A program made the translations under genes and the position numbers. From Pseudonocardia parietis (GTDB lineage Bacteria > Actinomycetota > Actinomycetes > Mycobacteriales > Pseudonocardiaceae), in the NCBI RefSeq assembly GCF_017876315.1, contig NZ_JAGINU010000001.1, forward strand, positions 5,146,001 to 5,210,000: a stretch of 64,000 bases of DNA, in the 5' to 3' direction. The stretch's first letter is position 1, and the number at the start of each line of letters is the position of its first letter. A model generated the notes under the pieces. That model ran no database searches. It had not been told where the DNA came from and was given only the letters and a program-made list of their open reading frames with translations. Of this stretch, positions 33,452 through 41,761 are shown piece after piece.

Positions 33452-34630
33452 TCAGGGGTTCGGGAAGACCGGTAGCTCCCCCTGGTCCGCGGCGCCGCGC
33501 ACCCCGGCGCCGCCCGGCAGGACCACCCGTACCGCCAGCCCGCCCCCGGTCACGGCCTCGGCGGTGACCCGGCCGCCGTGCGCCGTCGCGACGGCCCGGA
33601 CGATCGACAGCCCCAGTCCCGAGCCCCGGGTGTGTGCGGTGCGGGCCACCGGGCCCCGGCGGAACGGTTCGAACAGTTCCGCCACCCGGTCCGGGGCGAG
33701 CTCCGGCCCCGACGAGGCGACCCGCAGCAGCACCGTCCGGGGCTCGCCGGCCGCCGGGTCGCACCCGATGTCGATCCAGCCGCCGTCCCGGTTGTGCCGG
33801 ACCGCGTTCTCCAGCAGGTTCGCCACCAGCCGGCGCAGCAGCACCTCGTCCCCGCCGACGACGGCCGGGCACGCGTCGGTCCGCACCACCAGCCCGCGAG
33901 CCGCGGCCTCCGGGGCGACCGCGTCCAGCTCCACGGCGACGACGTCCCCCATGTCGACCGTGGTCCGATCGGCGCCGGCCAGCGGGCCGGTGGCCTCGGT
34001 CCGGGCCAGCAGCAGCAGGCCGGTGACGAGCTCGTCACAGCGCCGGCCGGCCTCGCGGACCACCTCGGCCATCCGGCGCAGCTCGGCGGCGTCGGCGTCG
34101 GGATCCTGCAGGGTCACGTCGATCTCGGTGCGCAGCACCGCGAGCGGGGTGCGCAGCTCGTGCCCGGCGTTGGCCACGAACCGGCGCTGGGCGTCGAAGG
34201 CGGCCTGCAGCCGGTCCAGCATCGCGTCGAACGACGCCGCCAGCTCGGCCACCTCGCCGCGCGCCGACTCCAGCGCGACCCGCTCGTCCAGCGAGCTCGC
34301 GGACAGCCGGGACGCGGTGTCGACCACCCGGTGCAGCGGGTCCAGCACCCGCCCCACCAGCACCCATGCCGTCACCGCACCGGCGGCGACGACCAGCGGG
34401 AACGCGATCAGACCGGCCCGCAGCACCTCGTCCCGGGCGGACGCGGCGATCGCGTCCCGCGCCGTCTCGGCGGGCACCGGCACCCCGTTGACGACGACGG
34501 TGCCGGGCAGCGCCGGGGTCCCGGCGACGGCCGCGCCGACCAGCATCCAGCCCAGCCACAGCAGCAACGCCGCCACCACCGCGACCAGCACGGTCGCCAG
34601 CAGCGTGAGGCGCGGCCGCAGGCGCTGCAC
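33452..34630 (-). CDS. Two-component sensor histidine kinase
   Basis: 392 residues. Two membrane segments (about 8-36 and 72-93) enclose a short extracytoplasmic loop of about 35 residues. HAMP follows at about 93-145, then the H-box FVANAGHELRTPLAVLRTEI with H157. The ATPase domain has N-box NLLENAVRHN and GSGLGLSIVRAV. The small sensor loop suggests detection of a membrane or ion signal. It is the partner of the OmpR-type regulator 4 bp upstream. It is convergent with rnd, the stops 8 bp apart. Confidence 0.93.
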   Translation of the reverse strand: MQRLRPRLTLLATVLVAVVAALLLWLGWMLVGAAVAGTPALPGTVVVNGVPVPAETARDAIAASARDEVLRAGLIAFPLVVAAGAVTAWVLVGRVLDPLHRVVDTASRLSASSLDERVALESARGEVAELAASFDAMLDRLQAAFDAQRRFVANAGHELRTPLAVLRTEIDVTLQDPDADAAELRRMAEVVREAGRRCDELVTGLLLLARTEATGPLAGADRTTVDMGDVVAVELDAVAPEAAARGLVVRTDACPAVVGGDEVLLRRLVANLLENAVRHNRDGGWIDIGCDPAAGEPRTVLLRVASSGPELAPDRVAELFEPFRRGPVARTAHTRGSGLGLSIVRAVATAHGGRVTAEAVTGGGLAVRVVLPGGAGVRGAADQGELPVFPNP

Positions 34631-34633
34631 GCC

Positions 34634-35335
34634 TCAGCCCGCCGCGGTCCCGGCGGCGGGTGGGGCGTCGAGCAGCGCGTCCGGTATCCGGTAACCGGCC
34701 CCGACGACCGTGTCGATCAGTCCGGGCTCGCCGAGCTTCTTGCGCAGGGTCATCACGGTGACCCGCACGGTGGTGGTGAAGGGGTCGGCGTTCTCGTCCC
34801 ACACCCGTTCCAGGAGCTCCTCGCTGGAGACGACGGTGCCGCCCGCGGCGAGCAGGACCTCCAGCACCCCGAACTCCTTGCGGGTCAGCTCGACGGGCCG
34901 CCCGGAGCGGCTGACCGTCCGCCGCGCCGGGTCCAGCACCAGGTCCCCCGCCGCGAGCGTCGGCGGTACGGCCGGGGTGGCGCGGCGGCCGAGCGCGCGG
35001 ACCCGGGCCACCAGCTCGGGGAAGTCGAACGGCTTGGCGAGGTAGTCGTCCGCTCCCCGGGACAGGCCCTCGACCTTGTCGGCGAGCGTGCCGGACGCGG
35101 TCAGCATCAGCACCCGGGTGATGCCACCGGCCGCGACCAGCTCGTCGCACAGCTCGTCCCCGCTGCGCCCGGGCAGGTCCCGGTCGAGGACGGCGACGTC
35201 GTAGCGGGTCACCGAGAGCTTCTCGGAGCCCTCGTCGCCGTCGTAGGCGACGTCGACGGCCATCCCGTCCCGGCGCAGACCGCGCGCGACCGCGTCGGCC
35301 ATCGCGGGCTCGTCCTCGACGACGATCACACGCAT
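34634..35335 (-). CDS. OmpR-family response regulator
   Basis: 233 residues from the ATG at 35335. Receiver with acidic E8/D9, phospho-acceptor D51 (VLDRDLPG) and the AKPF lysine. The C-terminal winged helix holds KEFGVLEVLLAAGGTVVSSEELLERVW and ends VVGAGYRIPD. Its start codon overlaps the dxs stop by one base (TGATG), so dxs, regulator and kinase probably share a transcript. Target genes are unknown. Confidence 0.94.
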   Translation of the reverse strand: MRVIVVEDEPAMADAVARGLRRDGMAVDVAYDGDEGSEKLSVTRYDVAVLDRDLPGRSGDELCDELVAAGGITRVLMLTASGTLADKVEGLSRGADDYLAKPFDFPELVARVRALGRRATPAVPPTLAAGDLVLDPARRTVSRSGRPVELTRKEFGVLEVLLAAGGTVVSSEELLERVWDENADPFTTTVRVTVMTLRKKLGEPGLIDTVVGAGYRIPDALLDAPPAAGTAAG

Positions 35336-37323
35336 CAGCCGGCGTGCTCCGGGTCGAGGGACGACGCCGCGTCCACCCGGTCGTCGACCCGCGCGCCCGA
35401 CGTCGCGGCGGCCCACTCGGTCACCCGCCGGGCGACGTCCTGCTCGGTCAGCCCGGCCTTCGCGAGCACGTCGTCGCGGCTGCCGTGCTCCAGGTACTGC
35501 TGGGGCAGCGCCAGGTCCCGCTGGCGGACGTCGATGTCGGCGCTGCGCAGCGCGCCGGACAGCGCCGAGCCGAAGCCGCCGTGCGTGCCGCAGTCGGACA
35601 CCGTCACGACGAGCCGGTGCTCGGCCGCGAGGTCGAGCAGCTCCCGTGGCACCGGCAGCACCCAGCGCGGGTCCACCACGGTGACGTCCACGCCCTGGTC
35701 AGCGAGCCGCTTCGCGGCCGCGACACCGAGCTTCCCGAACACGCCGACGCACACCAGCAGGACATCGGAGCGCCCCGCGTCCCCGGCGGGCTCGTGCAGC
35801 ACGTCGACGCCGGCCGGACCGTCGAGCCGGCGCACCGCGGGTACCGCGGAGATCACCGAGCCCTTCGGGTAGCGCAGCGCGGTCGGCCCGTCGGTGACGG
35901 CGACGGCCTCCCGGAACTCCTCGCGCAGCGTCACCGCGTCGCGCGGGGCGGCGACCCGCATGCCGGGCACGACGCCCAGGAGCGACAGGTCCCACATGCC
36001 GTTGTGCGACGGCCCGTCGCTGCCGGTCACCCCGGACCGGTCCAGCATCAGGGTGAGCCGTTCGGAGTGCAGGCCCACGTCCATCAGCAGCTGGTCGAAG
36101 CCGCGGTTGAGGAACGTCGAGTAGAGCGCGACGACCGGGTGCATCCCGGCCCGGGACAGCCCGGCCGCGGTGGCCAGTGCGTGCTGCTCGGCGATGCCGA
36201 CGTCGATCACCCGGTCCGGGTGGGCGGCCGCGAACGGCGCGAGCCCGGTCGGTCCCAGCATCGCCGCGGTGATCGCGACGACGTCGCTGCGCCGGGTGCC
36301 CAGGTCGACGAGCTCCGAGGAGAAGACGTCGGTCCAGCCGGTCGACGGGGTCCCGGTGGGTTCACCGGTCTCCGGGTCGAACGCGGACGGGCTGTGCATC
36401 TGCTCGGCCTCGTCGTTCACCGCAGGCGGGTAGCCGTTGCCCTTGCAGGTCACCGCGTGCACGATCACCGGCCCGCCGAACCGCTTCGCCCGGCTCAGCG
36501 CCGACTCGACCTGGGCGATGTCGTGCCCGTCGACCGGGCCGAAGTACTTGAGCCCCAGGTCGGAGAACAGCTCCTGCGGGCTCAGCGCGTCCTTCACACC
36601 GGCTTTGAACGCGTGCAGACCCGCGTAGAGGGCGGGTCCGACCACCGGTGTGCCCTGCACCGTCCGCTTGCCTGCCTCGAGCACGCGCTCGTAGCCGGGC
36701 TGCAGCCGCAGCGACGCGAGCCGGTCGGCCAGGCCGCCGATCGTCGGCGAGTACGAGCGTCCGTTGTCGTTGACGACGATCACGAGATTGCGATCGACGC
36801 CGCCACTCGTGCCCGATGTGCCGCCTCCGGCGGCGATGTTGTTGAGGGCCTCCCACGCCATCCCCCCGGTCAGCGCACCGTCACCGATCACGGCGACCAC
36901 GTGCCGGTCCTGCCCGCCGAGCGCGTGCGCCCGGGCGATCCCGTCCGCCCAGGACAGCGACGACGACGCGTGGCTGGACTCCACGTGGTCGTGCACGGAC
37001 TCGGCGCGGCTCGGGTACCCGGAGAGCCCGCCGGTCTTCTTCAGCTTGTCCCAGCCGTCCTGCCGGCCGGTCAGCAGCTTGTGGACGTACGCCTGATGCC
37101 CGGTGTCCCAGATCAGCGTGTCTCGCGGCGACTCGAAGACCCGGTGCAGGGCGATGGTCAGCTCGACCACGCCCAGGTTGGGTCCGAGGTGACCACCGGT
37201 GCGGGACACCGCCTTGATCAGGAACCCACGGATCTCGGCCGCCAGCGACGCGAGCTCCTCCGCTCCGAGCCCGCGCAGGTCGGCAGGTCGCCGGATCGCG
37301 GCGAGTCCCCGGTTCGTCGTCAC
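35335..37323 (-). CDS. dxs: 1-deoxy-D-xylulose-5-phosphate synthase
   Basis: 662 residues from the GTG at 37323, with Shine-Dalgarno GAGGAGG. Thiamine-diphosphate motif GDGALTGGMAWEALNN is near 148-163, the HLGPNLGVVELTIALH start block is near 45-60, and the transketolase-like half carries DVGIAEQHALATAAGLS. It condenses pyruvate and glyceraldehyde-3-phosphate, the first step of the MEP isoprenoid pathway. An upstream TAGAGT (minus strand, 37405-37400) may be its -10, so it need not share a transcript with the mini-ORFs further up. It is followed, overlapping, by a two-component pair. Confidence 0.95.
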   Translation of the reverse strand: MTTNRGLAAIRRPADLRGLGAEELASLAAEIRGFLIKAVSRTGGHLGPNLGVVELTIALHRVFESPRDTLIWDTGHQAYVHKLLTGRQDGWDKLKKTGGLSGYPSRAESVHDHVESSHASSSLSWADGIARAHALGGQDRHVVAVIGDGALTGGMAWEALNNIAAGGGTSGTSGGVDRNLVIVVNDNGRSYSPTIGGLADRLASLRLQPGYERVLEAGKRTVQGTPVVGPALYAGLHAFKAGVKDALSPQELFSDLGLKYFGPVDGHDIAQVESALSRAKRFGGPVIVHAVTCKGNGYPPAVNDEAEQMHSPSAFDPETGEPTGTPSTGWTDVFSSELVDLGTRRSDVVAITAAMLGPTGLAPFAAAHPDRVIDVGIAEQHALATAAGLSRAGMHPVVALYSTFLNRGFDQLLMDVGLHSERLTLMLDRSGVTGSDGPSHNGMWDLSLLGVVPGMRVAAPRDAVTLREEFREAVAVTDGPTALRYPKGSVISAVPAVRRLDGPAGVDVLHEPAGDAGRSDVLLVCVGVFGKLGVAAAKRLADQGVDVTVVDPRWVLPVPRELLDLAAEHRLVVTVSDCGTHGGFGSALSGALRSADIDVRQRDLALPQQYLEHGSRDDVLAKAGLTEQDVARRVTEWAAATSGARVDDRVDAASSLDPEHAG

Positions 37324-37514
37324 GTGCTGCCTCCTCGCCGCCGGGCCCGCGCACGGGCGGCCCACCGCCGCGGCGGCCCGGCATCGACTCCTCGAGCCCA
37401 CTCTACGGACGGGTACCCGAGCCGACCCGCCGGTGCGGCCGGACGCGGCGGGCGAGTCCGTCACCCGGACGGAGCCGTCGGCACGAACGCCCGCCGTCGA
37501 CGCGGAGCACCTGC

Positions 37515-37535
37515 TCACCAACCCCAGTTACGCAT
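37515..37535 (-). CDS. Six-codon ORF MRNWGW, copy 1
   Basis: ATG CGT AAC TGG GGT TGG TGA on the minus strand, with Shine-Dalgarno GGGAGGG seven bases upstream. The same peptide is encoded at 37604-37624 with changes only at two third-codon positions (CGT/CGC, GGT/GGC). Flanking DNA of the copies is not similar, so the peptide itself seems to be what is kept. It lies about 190 bp upstream of dxs and in the divergent region of the GGDEF gene. I do not recognise the family; it could be a leader peptide, a signal peptide-sized product, or an RNA element. Confidence 0.5.
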   Translation of the reverse strand: MRNWGW

Positions 37536-37603
37536 TGCGATTCCCTCCCGAAGATCGATTCCGGACACCGCGGAAATCAATTCGCTCCCGCGGTTCGCTC
37601 GAT

Positions 37604-37624
37604 TCACCAGCCCCAGTTGCGCAT
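37604..37624 (-). CDS. Six-codon ORF MRNWGW, copy 2
   Basis: ATG CGC AAC TGG GGC TGG TGA on the minus strand, with GGAGGT five bases upstream. It is the upstream member of a tandem pair spaced 68 bp apart. A TAGGGA about 18 bp before the Shine-Dalgarno may be a -10. Two of six codons are tryptophan, the rarest amino acid, and both copies end in Gly-Trp-stop, as does MDNRGW at 40855. Confidence 0.5.
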   Translation of the reverse strand: MRNWGW

Positions 37625-38003
37625 GGTCACCTCCGGCGCCGAGTTCCCTACATCTGCACGTACAGCGTGGCATGCGAGACGGGTCGAAGGCATGACGGAG
37701 CGATTTCGCCCCACCACCGGAACAGGGCGCACCGTGCATTCCTCCGGCCGTCCGGAGAACGGTCATCGACCGACCGATCCAGTGCCGCCATTGCACATTC
37801 ACGCCCGACACCCGCCCGAACCAGCTGATCACATAGCGTGACATTCATACTTGTCCGCGCAACATCGTGGCGGTCACAGGGTCGTATCGATCACGGACGG
37901 CGACATGGTGCGGTTAGGATCACCTGGGTACGGCGCGAGCCGGCCCGCGTCCCGGGCCGGCGACGCAGCGCAGCACCCGGCCCGATCGGAAGGGGGATGC
38001 ACG

Positions 38004-39386
38004 GTGCTCCCGTCCCCGGTCCGCCTGCGCGAGGTGACCCGCTGGCCCGTCTGGTCGATCCCGGCGCGCCTGCTCGGGGCGGTGCTCGCCGTCGAGCTGC
38101 TCGCCCTGTCGCTGATCGTGGCCGGGGTGCTGAACCTGCCGCCGCTCGACGGGCGGACGCTGGTCCTGCTGGCCACCCTGGCGGTGGCCGGGGTGTTGCA
38201 CACCGAGATCATCGCCGGGGTGGAGCGGGTCCGGCGCTACACCGCCGAGACCCACCACGTGAACCTCACCTCGGTGTGGACGTTCGCGTCCGCACTGCTG
38301 CTGCCCCCGGCGCTCGGCGCGCTCGTGGTGGTGGTCATCTACACCCACCTCTACGTGCGGGTGCTGCGCCCGGTGCCGCCGCCGCAGCGCCGGCCGGTGT
38401 TCCGCGAGGTCTACAGCACCGCGACCGTCGTCCTGGCGGTGCACGCCGCGGCCGGCATCCTCGCCGCCACCCGGCCGGGCGAGCTCTACGACACGCTGCC
38501 CGGGGCCGTCGCGCTGGTGCTCACCCTGCTCGCCTACACCGTGGTGAACACCTGCCTGGTGCTCGGCGTGGTGGCGATGACCGCACCGGACACCCCGATC
38601 CTGCGCATCCTGTTCGGCGGTGACGAGCTCGCCCTGGAGCTGGCGACGCTGTGCCTGGGCGCGCTGACCGCGAGCGCCCTGGTCATCGGCGGGCCGCTGG
38701 TGACACTGCTGGCGATCCCGCCGATCATCGCCCTGCACCGCACGGTCCTGGTCCGCCAGCTGCGTGAGAAGGCCGATCTCGACGCCAAGACCGGGCTGCT
38801 CAACCACGACGCGTGGCACCTGCGCGGCTCCCACGAGCTGCAGCTCGCCGAGCGCGAACGACGGCAGGCCGCCCTGCTCATCCTCGACCTGGACCACTTC
38901 AAGGAGATCAACGACACGCACGGCCACCTCTACGGCGACCAGGTCCTCGCGGCGACCGCCCGCGTGCTGCGGGAGGAGCTGCGTGACCACGACCTGGTCG
39001 GCCGGTTCGGCGGCGAGGAGTTCGTGGTGCTGCTCCCCCGGCTCTCGGGCCACGACGGCCGCGAGGAGCTGCGGCAGGTCGCCGAGCGGCTGCGCGGACG
39101 GGTGTCCGGGGCGCCTGCGGACGAGGACGCCCGGTCCGCCGGGGGCGCGCCGCTGCCGGACGGGCCTGCCGACGGCCCACCGGCCGGGCGCGGCGGTGCC
39201 GGGATCACGGTCTCGATCGGCGGCGCGGTGTTCCCCACCGACGGCGGCGGCATGACGGCGCTGCTGGAGGTCGCCGACTCGGCGCTCTACGCGGCCAAGC
39301 GGGCCGGCCGGGACACCGTGCGGATCGGCCCGCACCCGTCCCGGGCGGCTGGTCCGGGCCCCGAGCCCGAACCCGAGCCGATCTGA
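38004..39386 (+). CDS. Membrane-bound GGDEF diguanylate cyclase, copy 1
   Basis: 460 residues from the GTG at 38004 (Shine-Dalgarno GGAAGGGGG). About six hydrophobic segments fill residues 22-250, an unidentified MASE-like sensor with the motif HHVNLTSVWTFASALLLPPALG. The GGDEF domain begins at KTGLLNHDAW (262). The active site is GGEEF at 336-340, and the product-inhibition I-site RDHD at 327-330 lies exactly five residues before it. It should make c-di-GMP under feedback control. A Gly/Pro-rich insert of about 30 residues follows the active site. It faces a paralogue on the other strand. Confidence 0.92.
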   Translation: MLPSPVRLREVTRWPVWSIPARLLGAVLAVELLALSLIVAGVLNLPPLDGRTLVLLATLAVAGVLHTEIIAGVERVRRYTAETHHVNLTSVWTFASALLLPPALGALVVVVIYTHLYVRVLRPVPPPQRRPVFREVYSTATVVLAVHAAAGILAATRPGELYDTLPGAVALVLTLLAYTVVNTCLVLGVVAMTAPDTPILRILFGGDELALELATLCLGALTASALVIGGPLVTLLAIPPIIALHRTVLVRQLREKADLDAKTGLLNHDAWHLRGSHELQLAERERRQAALLILDLDHFKEINDTHGHLYGDQVLAATARVLREELRDHDLVGRFGGEEFVVLLPRLSGHDGREELRQVAERLRGRVSGAPADEDARSAGGAPLPDGPADGPPAGRGGAGITVSIGGAVFPTDGGGMTALLEVADSALYAAKRAGRDTVRIGPHPSRAAGPGPEPEPEPI

Positions 39387-39390
39387 CCGG

Positions 39391-40716
39391 TCACGCCTCG
39401 GGACCCGGCTCCGTCACCGCCCGGCGGCCCAGCCGCACCCGGTTGCGCCCGGCCCGTTTGGCCGCGTAGAGGGCGTAGTCGGCCACCTGCATCAGCTCGT
39501 CGAGCGAGTCCCCGTCCGGCCCTGAGACCGCGACGCCGACCGACACGGAGAGGTCGGTGATCGTCAGCGGGCCGCCGGGGGCGTCGATGTGCACGGCGAG
39601 GCCGCGCACCGTGCTCCGGATCCGTTCGGCGGCGGCGTGCGCGAGCTCGCGCCCCGGTGGCCCCCCGGGCAGCTCGGCCAGCAGCACCACGAACTCCTCG
39701 CCGCCGAACCGGCCGACCGGGTCGACGTCGCGGACCTGGGCGGACAGCGCCCCTGCGACGGCGGCGAGCACCTCGTCGCCCGCCAGGTGGCCGTAGCCGT
39801 CGTTGACGGACTTGAAGTGGTCCAGGTCGAGGATCAACACCGCCACGGCACCCTGCTGGCGCCGCGTGCGGGCCAGTGCCCGGTGCGCCCGCCCGCGCCA
39901 GGCCGCGGCCGTGAGCAGGCCGGTCTTGGCGTCGGTGTTGGCCCGCTCCTCGAGCTGGCGGATGAGCACCGCCCGGTGCAGCACCAGCAGCGGCGGGAGC
40001 ACGAGCAGCACGAGCAGCGGCTGGCGCATCGCGGCGAGGGCGGCGAGCACCGCCAGGCACAGCGTCGCACCCTCCAGCACGTGGTCGTCCCAGTCGCCGA
40101 GCACGCCCCGCCAGGCGAAGCGCCGGCCGGTGGTCAGGGACAGTGCCAGCGCGACCAGTGTCTGGTTGACCAGCACGTACACCAGCATCGCGAGCAGTAG
40201 CGCGCCGAAGCCGGCCGCCATGCTGCCCTCGCCGGCGCCGGACGCCACGGTGAGGCGCTCCGGTGCGGCCAGGGTCGCGGCGGCGTACGCGGCGAGCACG
40301 ACGGTGCCGGTGGTGTAGACGTGCCGGTAGAGGGCGGCCCCGGCCGGACGCCAGACCCGCCACCACAGATGGCCGTAGATCCCGACCACCACGAGCCCGG
40401 CGAGCGCGGGGGGAAGCAGCAGCGCACCGGCGAAGGTCCACACACTGGACAGGTCGAAATAGGAGGCGTGCGCCACCCGGCGGCGGACCCGCTCGATCCC
40501 GGTCGCGAGCTCGGTGTGCAGCACGCCGAGAGCCACCAGACCGAGTGCCCCCAGCGCGGCTGCCCCGGTGGAACGGTCCGCCGGGAGGAGCACGGCACCG
40601 GTGACGACCAGGGCCGCGGCGCCGGTGACGACCGCGACGAGCACGACGATCATCGGCCGCGGCAGCTGCCGGACCGGCCACGACGCGGGGCCGCCCCGGG
40701 ACCGCGACGCCGTCAT
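39391..40716 (-). CDS. Membrane-bound GGDEF diguanylate cyclase, copy 2
   Basis: 441 residues, the same architecture as the convergent neighbour. The sensor has HASYFDLSSVWTFAGALLLPPALA, plainly homologous to copy 1, with about seven membrane segments to residue 250. GGEEF is at 338-342, with an I-site RDVD at 329-332. Both copies thus keep catalysis and feedback. The stops of the pair are 4 bp apart. The upstream region carries the third mini-ORF (MDNRGW) in divergent orientation, mirroring copy 1. Signal sensed is unknown. Confidence 0.92.
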   Translation of the reverse strand: MTASRSRGGPASWPVRQLPRPMIVVLVAVVTGAAALVVTGAVLLPADRSTGAAALGALGLVALGVLHTELATGIERVRRRVAHASYFDLSSVWTFAGALLLPPALAGLVVVGIYGHLWWRVWRPAGAALYRHVYTTGTVVLAAYAAATLAAPERLTVASGAGEGSMAAGFGALLLAMLVYVLVNQTLVALALSLTTGRRFAWRGVLGDWDDHVLEGATLCLAVLAALAAMRQPLLVLLVLPPLLVLHRAVLIRQLEERANTDAKTGLLTAAAWRGRAHRALARTRRQQGAVAVLILDLDHFKSVNDGYGHLAGDEVLAAVAGALSAQVRDVDPVGRFGGEEFVVLLAELPGGPPGRELAHAAAERIRSTVRGLAVHIDAPGGPLTITDLSVSVGVAVSGPDGDSLDELMQVADYALYAAKRAGRNRVRLGRRAVTEPGPEA

Positions 40717-40801
40717 CCCGGCGTCCCGTCGAGTGGCTCACGCCCCGCGGTGCGCCGGGCGGACGACCGTCGGACCATCACCCGAACGAGTACACTGACC
40801 G

Positions 40802-40815
40802 GCGCAATGTTGCGC
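40802..40815. promoter_or_regulatory. Palindrome upstream of the MDNRGW mini-ORF
   Basis: GCGCAA-TG-TTGCGC, a 14-bp dyad 39 bp before the mini-ORF and just after a TACACT that could be a -10. It could be an operator or the base of a short hairpin in the 5' leader. Confidence 0.45.
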
Positions 40816-40854
40816 AGAGTCACCCCCGTGGCTCGACCGACGGGAGGTGGCGTC

Positions 40855-40875
40855 ATGGACAACCGTGGCTGGTGA
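40855..40875 (+). CDS. Six-codon ORF MDNRGW
   Basis: ATG GAC AAC CGT GGC TGG TGA with Shine-Dalgarno GGGAGG, seven bases of spacing. Same length as the two MRNWGW ORFs, and shares M-x-N-x-G-W. No plus-strand gene follows for 1.3 kb, so it is not the leader peptide of a downstream operon. It lies divergent from GGDEF copy 2, as the other pair lies divergent from GGDEF copy 1. Confidence 0.45.
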   Translation: MDNRGW

Positions 40876-41160
40876 ACACCCGGCAGCGCCGTCACCGCAG
40901 CCGGGCCGCCCCTGCCGGTGTCAGCCATCCGGTACGGATCCCTTCGACGTGCTGCGGGGGCCGGCGGGGCCACCCGCTCACGCGGGATGTCGCCGTCGGG
41001 CTCGAGCCGCGCCGGGATTCACATCGAGAGTAGGTATCCGCCCGCGAAACGTCAGGCGTATCCCGCTGCGCACCGCCGGACGGCAGCGCGACGGCGACGA
41101 ACGGCTGTCACCGGGCAGGACCCGGCACCTCCGGACATCCGGACGTTGCCGGTCACGGGC

Positions 41161-41757
41161 TCACAGCAGGTCCGCGACGTGGGAGATCTCGTTGACCGTC
41201 CGGGCCTTGCGCATGCCGTCCCGGGCGCACACCACGCGAGTCGTTCCGGTGTAGTCGAGCGGAAAGGGCAGCGTCCGGTCGGTACCCAGGATCGCCGCCA
41301 GATAGGCGTTCACCACACCGGCGTGCGCCACGACGACGGCGGTCGACCGGCCCGGGTGTGCGCCGACGATCTCCTCGACCGCGGCCTGCACCCGGGCGAC
41401 GAACGCGCCCGTGTCGACGTGCTCGGGCAGGTGCCCGGCACGCATCCGCTCCCAGGTCGCCGGGTCCGCCCGCGCCATCTCGGCGATCGGGACGTACTCG
41501 GACCGCTCGGCGTCGTACTCGCGCAGTCCGGACCGGGTCGCGGGGGTCAGTCCGCGCTCGGCCGCCAGCGGCGCGGCCGTCTCGACGGCCCGGCGCATCG
41601 TGCTGGTGTAGAGCGCGTCGACGGGGTCGCCGGCCAGTGCGTCCACCAGGCGTGCGGCCTGGGCACGGCCCGCCGGGGTCAGCCCGGGATCGGCGTGGGT
41701 GCCGTCACCGTGCGCGACCCGCTCCGGGAGGGCGTGCCGGACCAGGATCAGCTGCAC
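41161..41757 (-). CDS. Histidine phosphatase family protein (phosphoglycerate mutase-like)
   Basis: 198 residues from a GTG at 41757. The RHA motif LVRHALPER puts the phosphoryl-accepting histidine at H8. The second-site arginine is in YTSTMRRAVETAAPL, and the second histidine is in VVVAHAGVVNAYLAA. Members are phosphatases acting on sugar phosphates, nucleotides or proteins; the substrate cannot be predicted. It lies 4 bp after the HIT-protein gene and is surely in the same operon. Confidence 0.88.
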   Translation of the reverse strand: MQLILVRHALPERVAHGDGTHADPGLTPAGRAQAARLVDALAGDPVDALYTSTMRRAVETAAPLAAERGLTPATRSGLREYDAERSEYVPIAEMARADPATWERMRAGHLPEHVDTGAFVARVQAAVEEIVGAHPGRSTAVVVAHAGVVNAYLAAILGTDRTLPFPLDYTGTTRVVCARDGMRKARTVNEISHVADLL

Positions 41758-41761
41758 GCGC

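Larger units (their letters stand above)
37324..38003. other. 680-bp divergent region between dxs and the first GGDEF gene
   Basis: AT-richer than its surroundings, with no normal-sized gene. It contains a dxs -10 candidate at 37400-37405 (minus), two six-codon ORFs on the minus strand (37515-37535, 37604-37624), and a TAGGAT at 37915-37920 that may be the -10 of the GGDEF gene. Longer frames crossing it differ in composition from real genes here. Confidence 0.6.
40717..41160. other. 444-bp region upstream of GGDEF copy 2
   Basis: It holds a TACACT (40790-40795), a perfect palindrome at 40802-40815 and the mini-ORF MDNRGW (40855-40875), all on the plus strand. From 40876 to 41160 I see no gene; the open frame there is of Pro/Arg-rich, non-protein-like composition. 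Confidence 0.6.

Noticed and set aside
37324..37535. MRNWGW ORFs as a simple tryptophan attenuator of dxs
   Set aside because: dxs is not a tryptophan gene, no terminator/antiterminator pairing was seen between the ORFs and dxs, and dxs has its own -10 candidate at 37400-37405.
40847..41254. 135-codon plus-strand frame after the GGDEF region
   Set aside because: Pro/Arg-rich, extends antisense into the histidine phosphatase, no Shine-Dalgarno; the six-codon ORF inside the same region is in another frame and better initiated.
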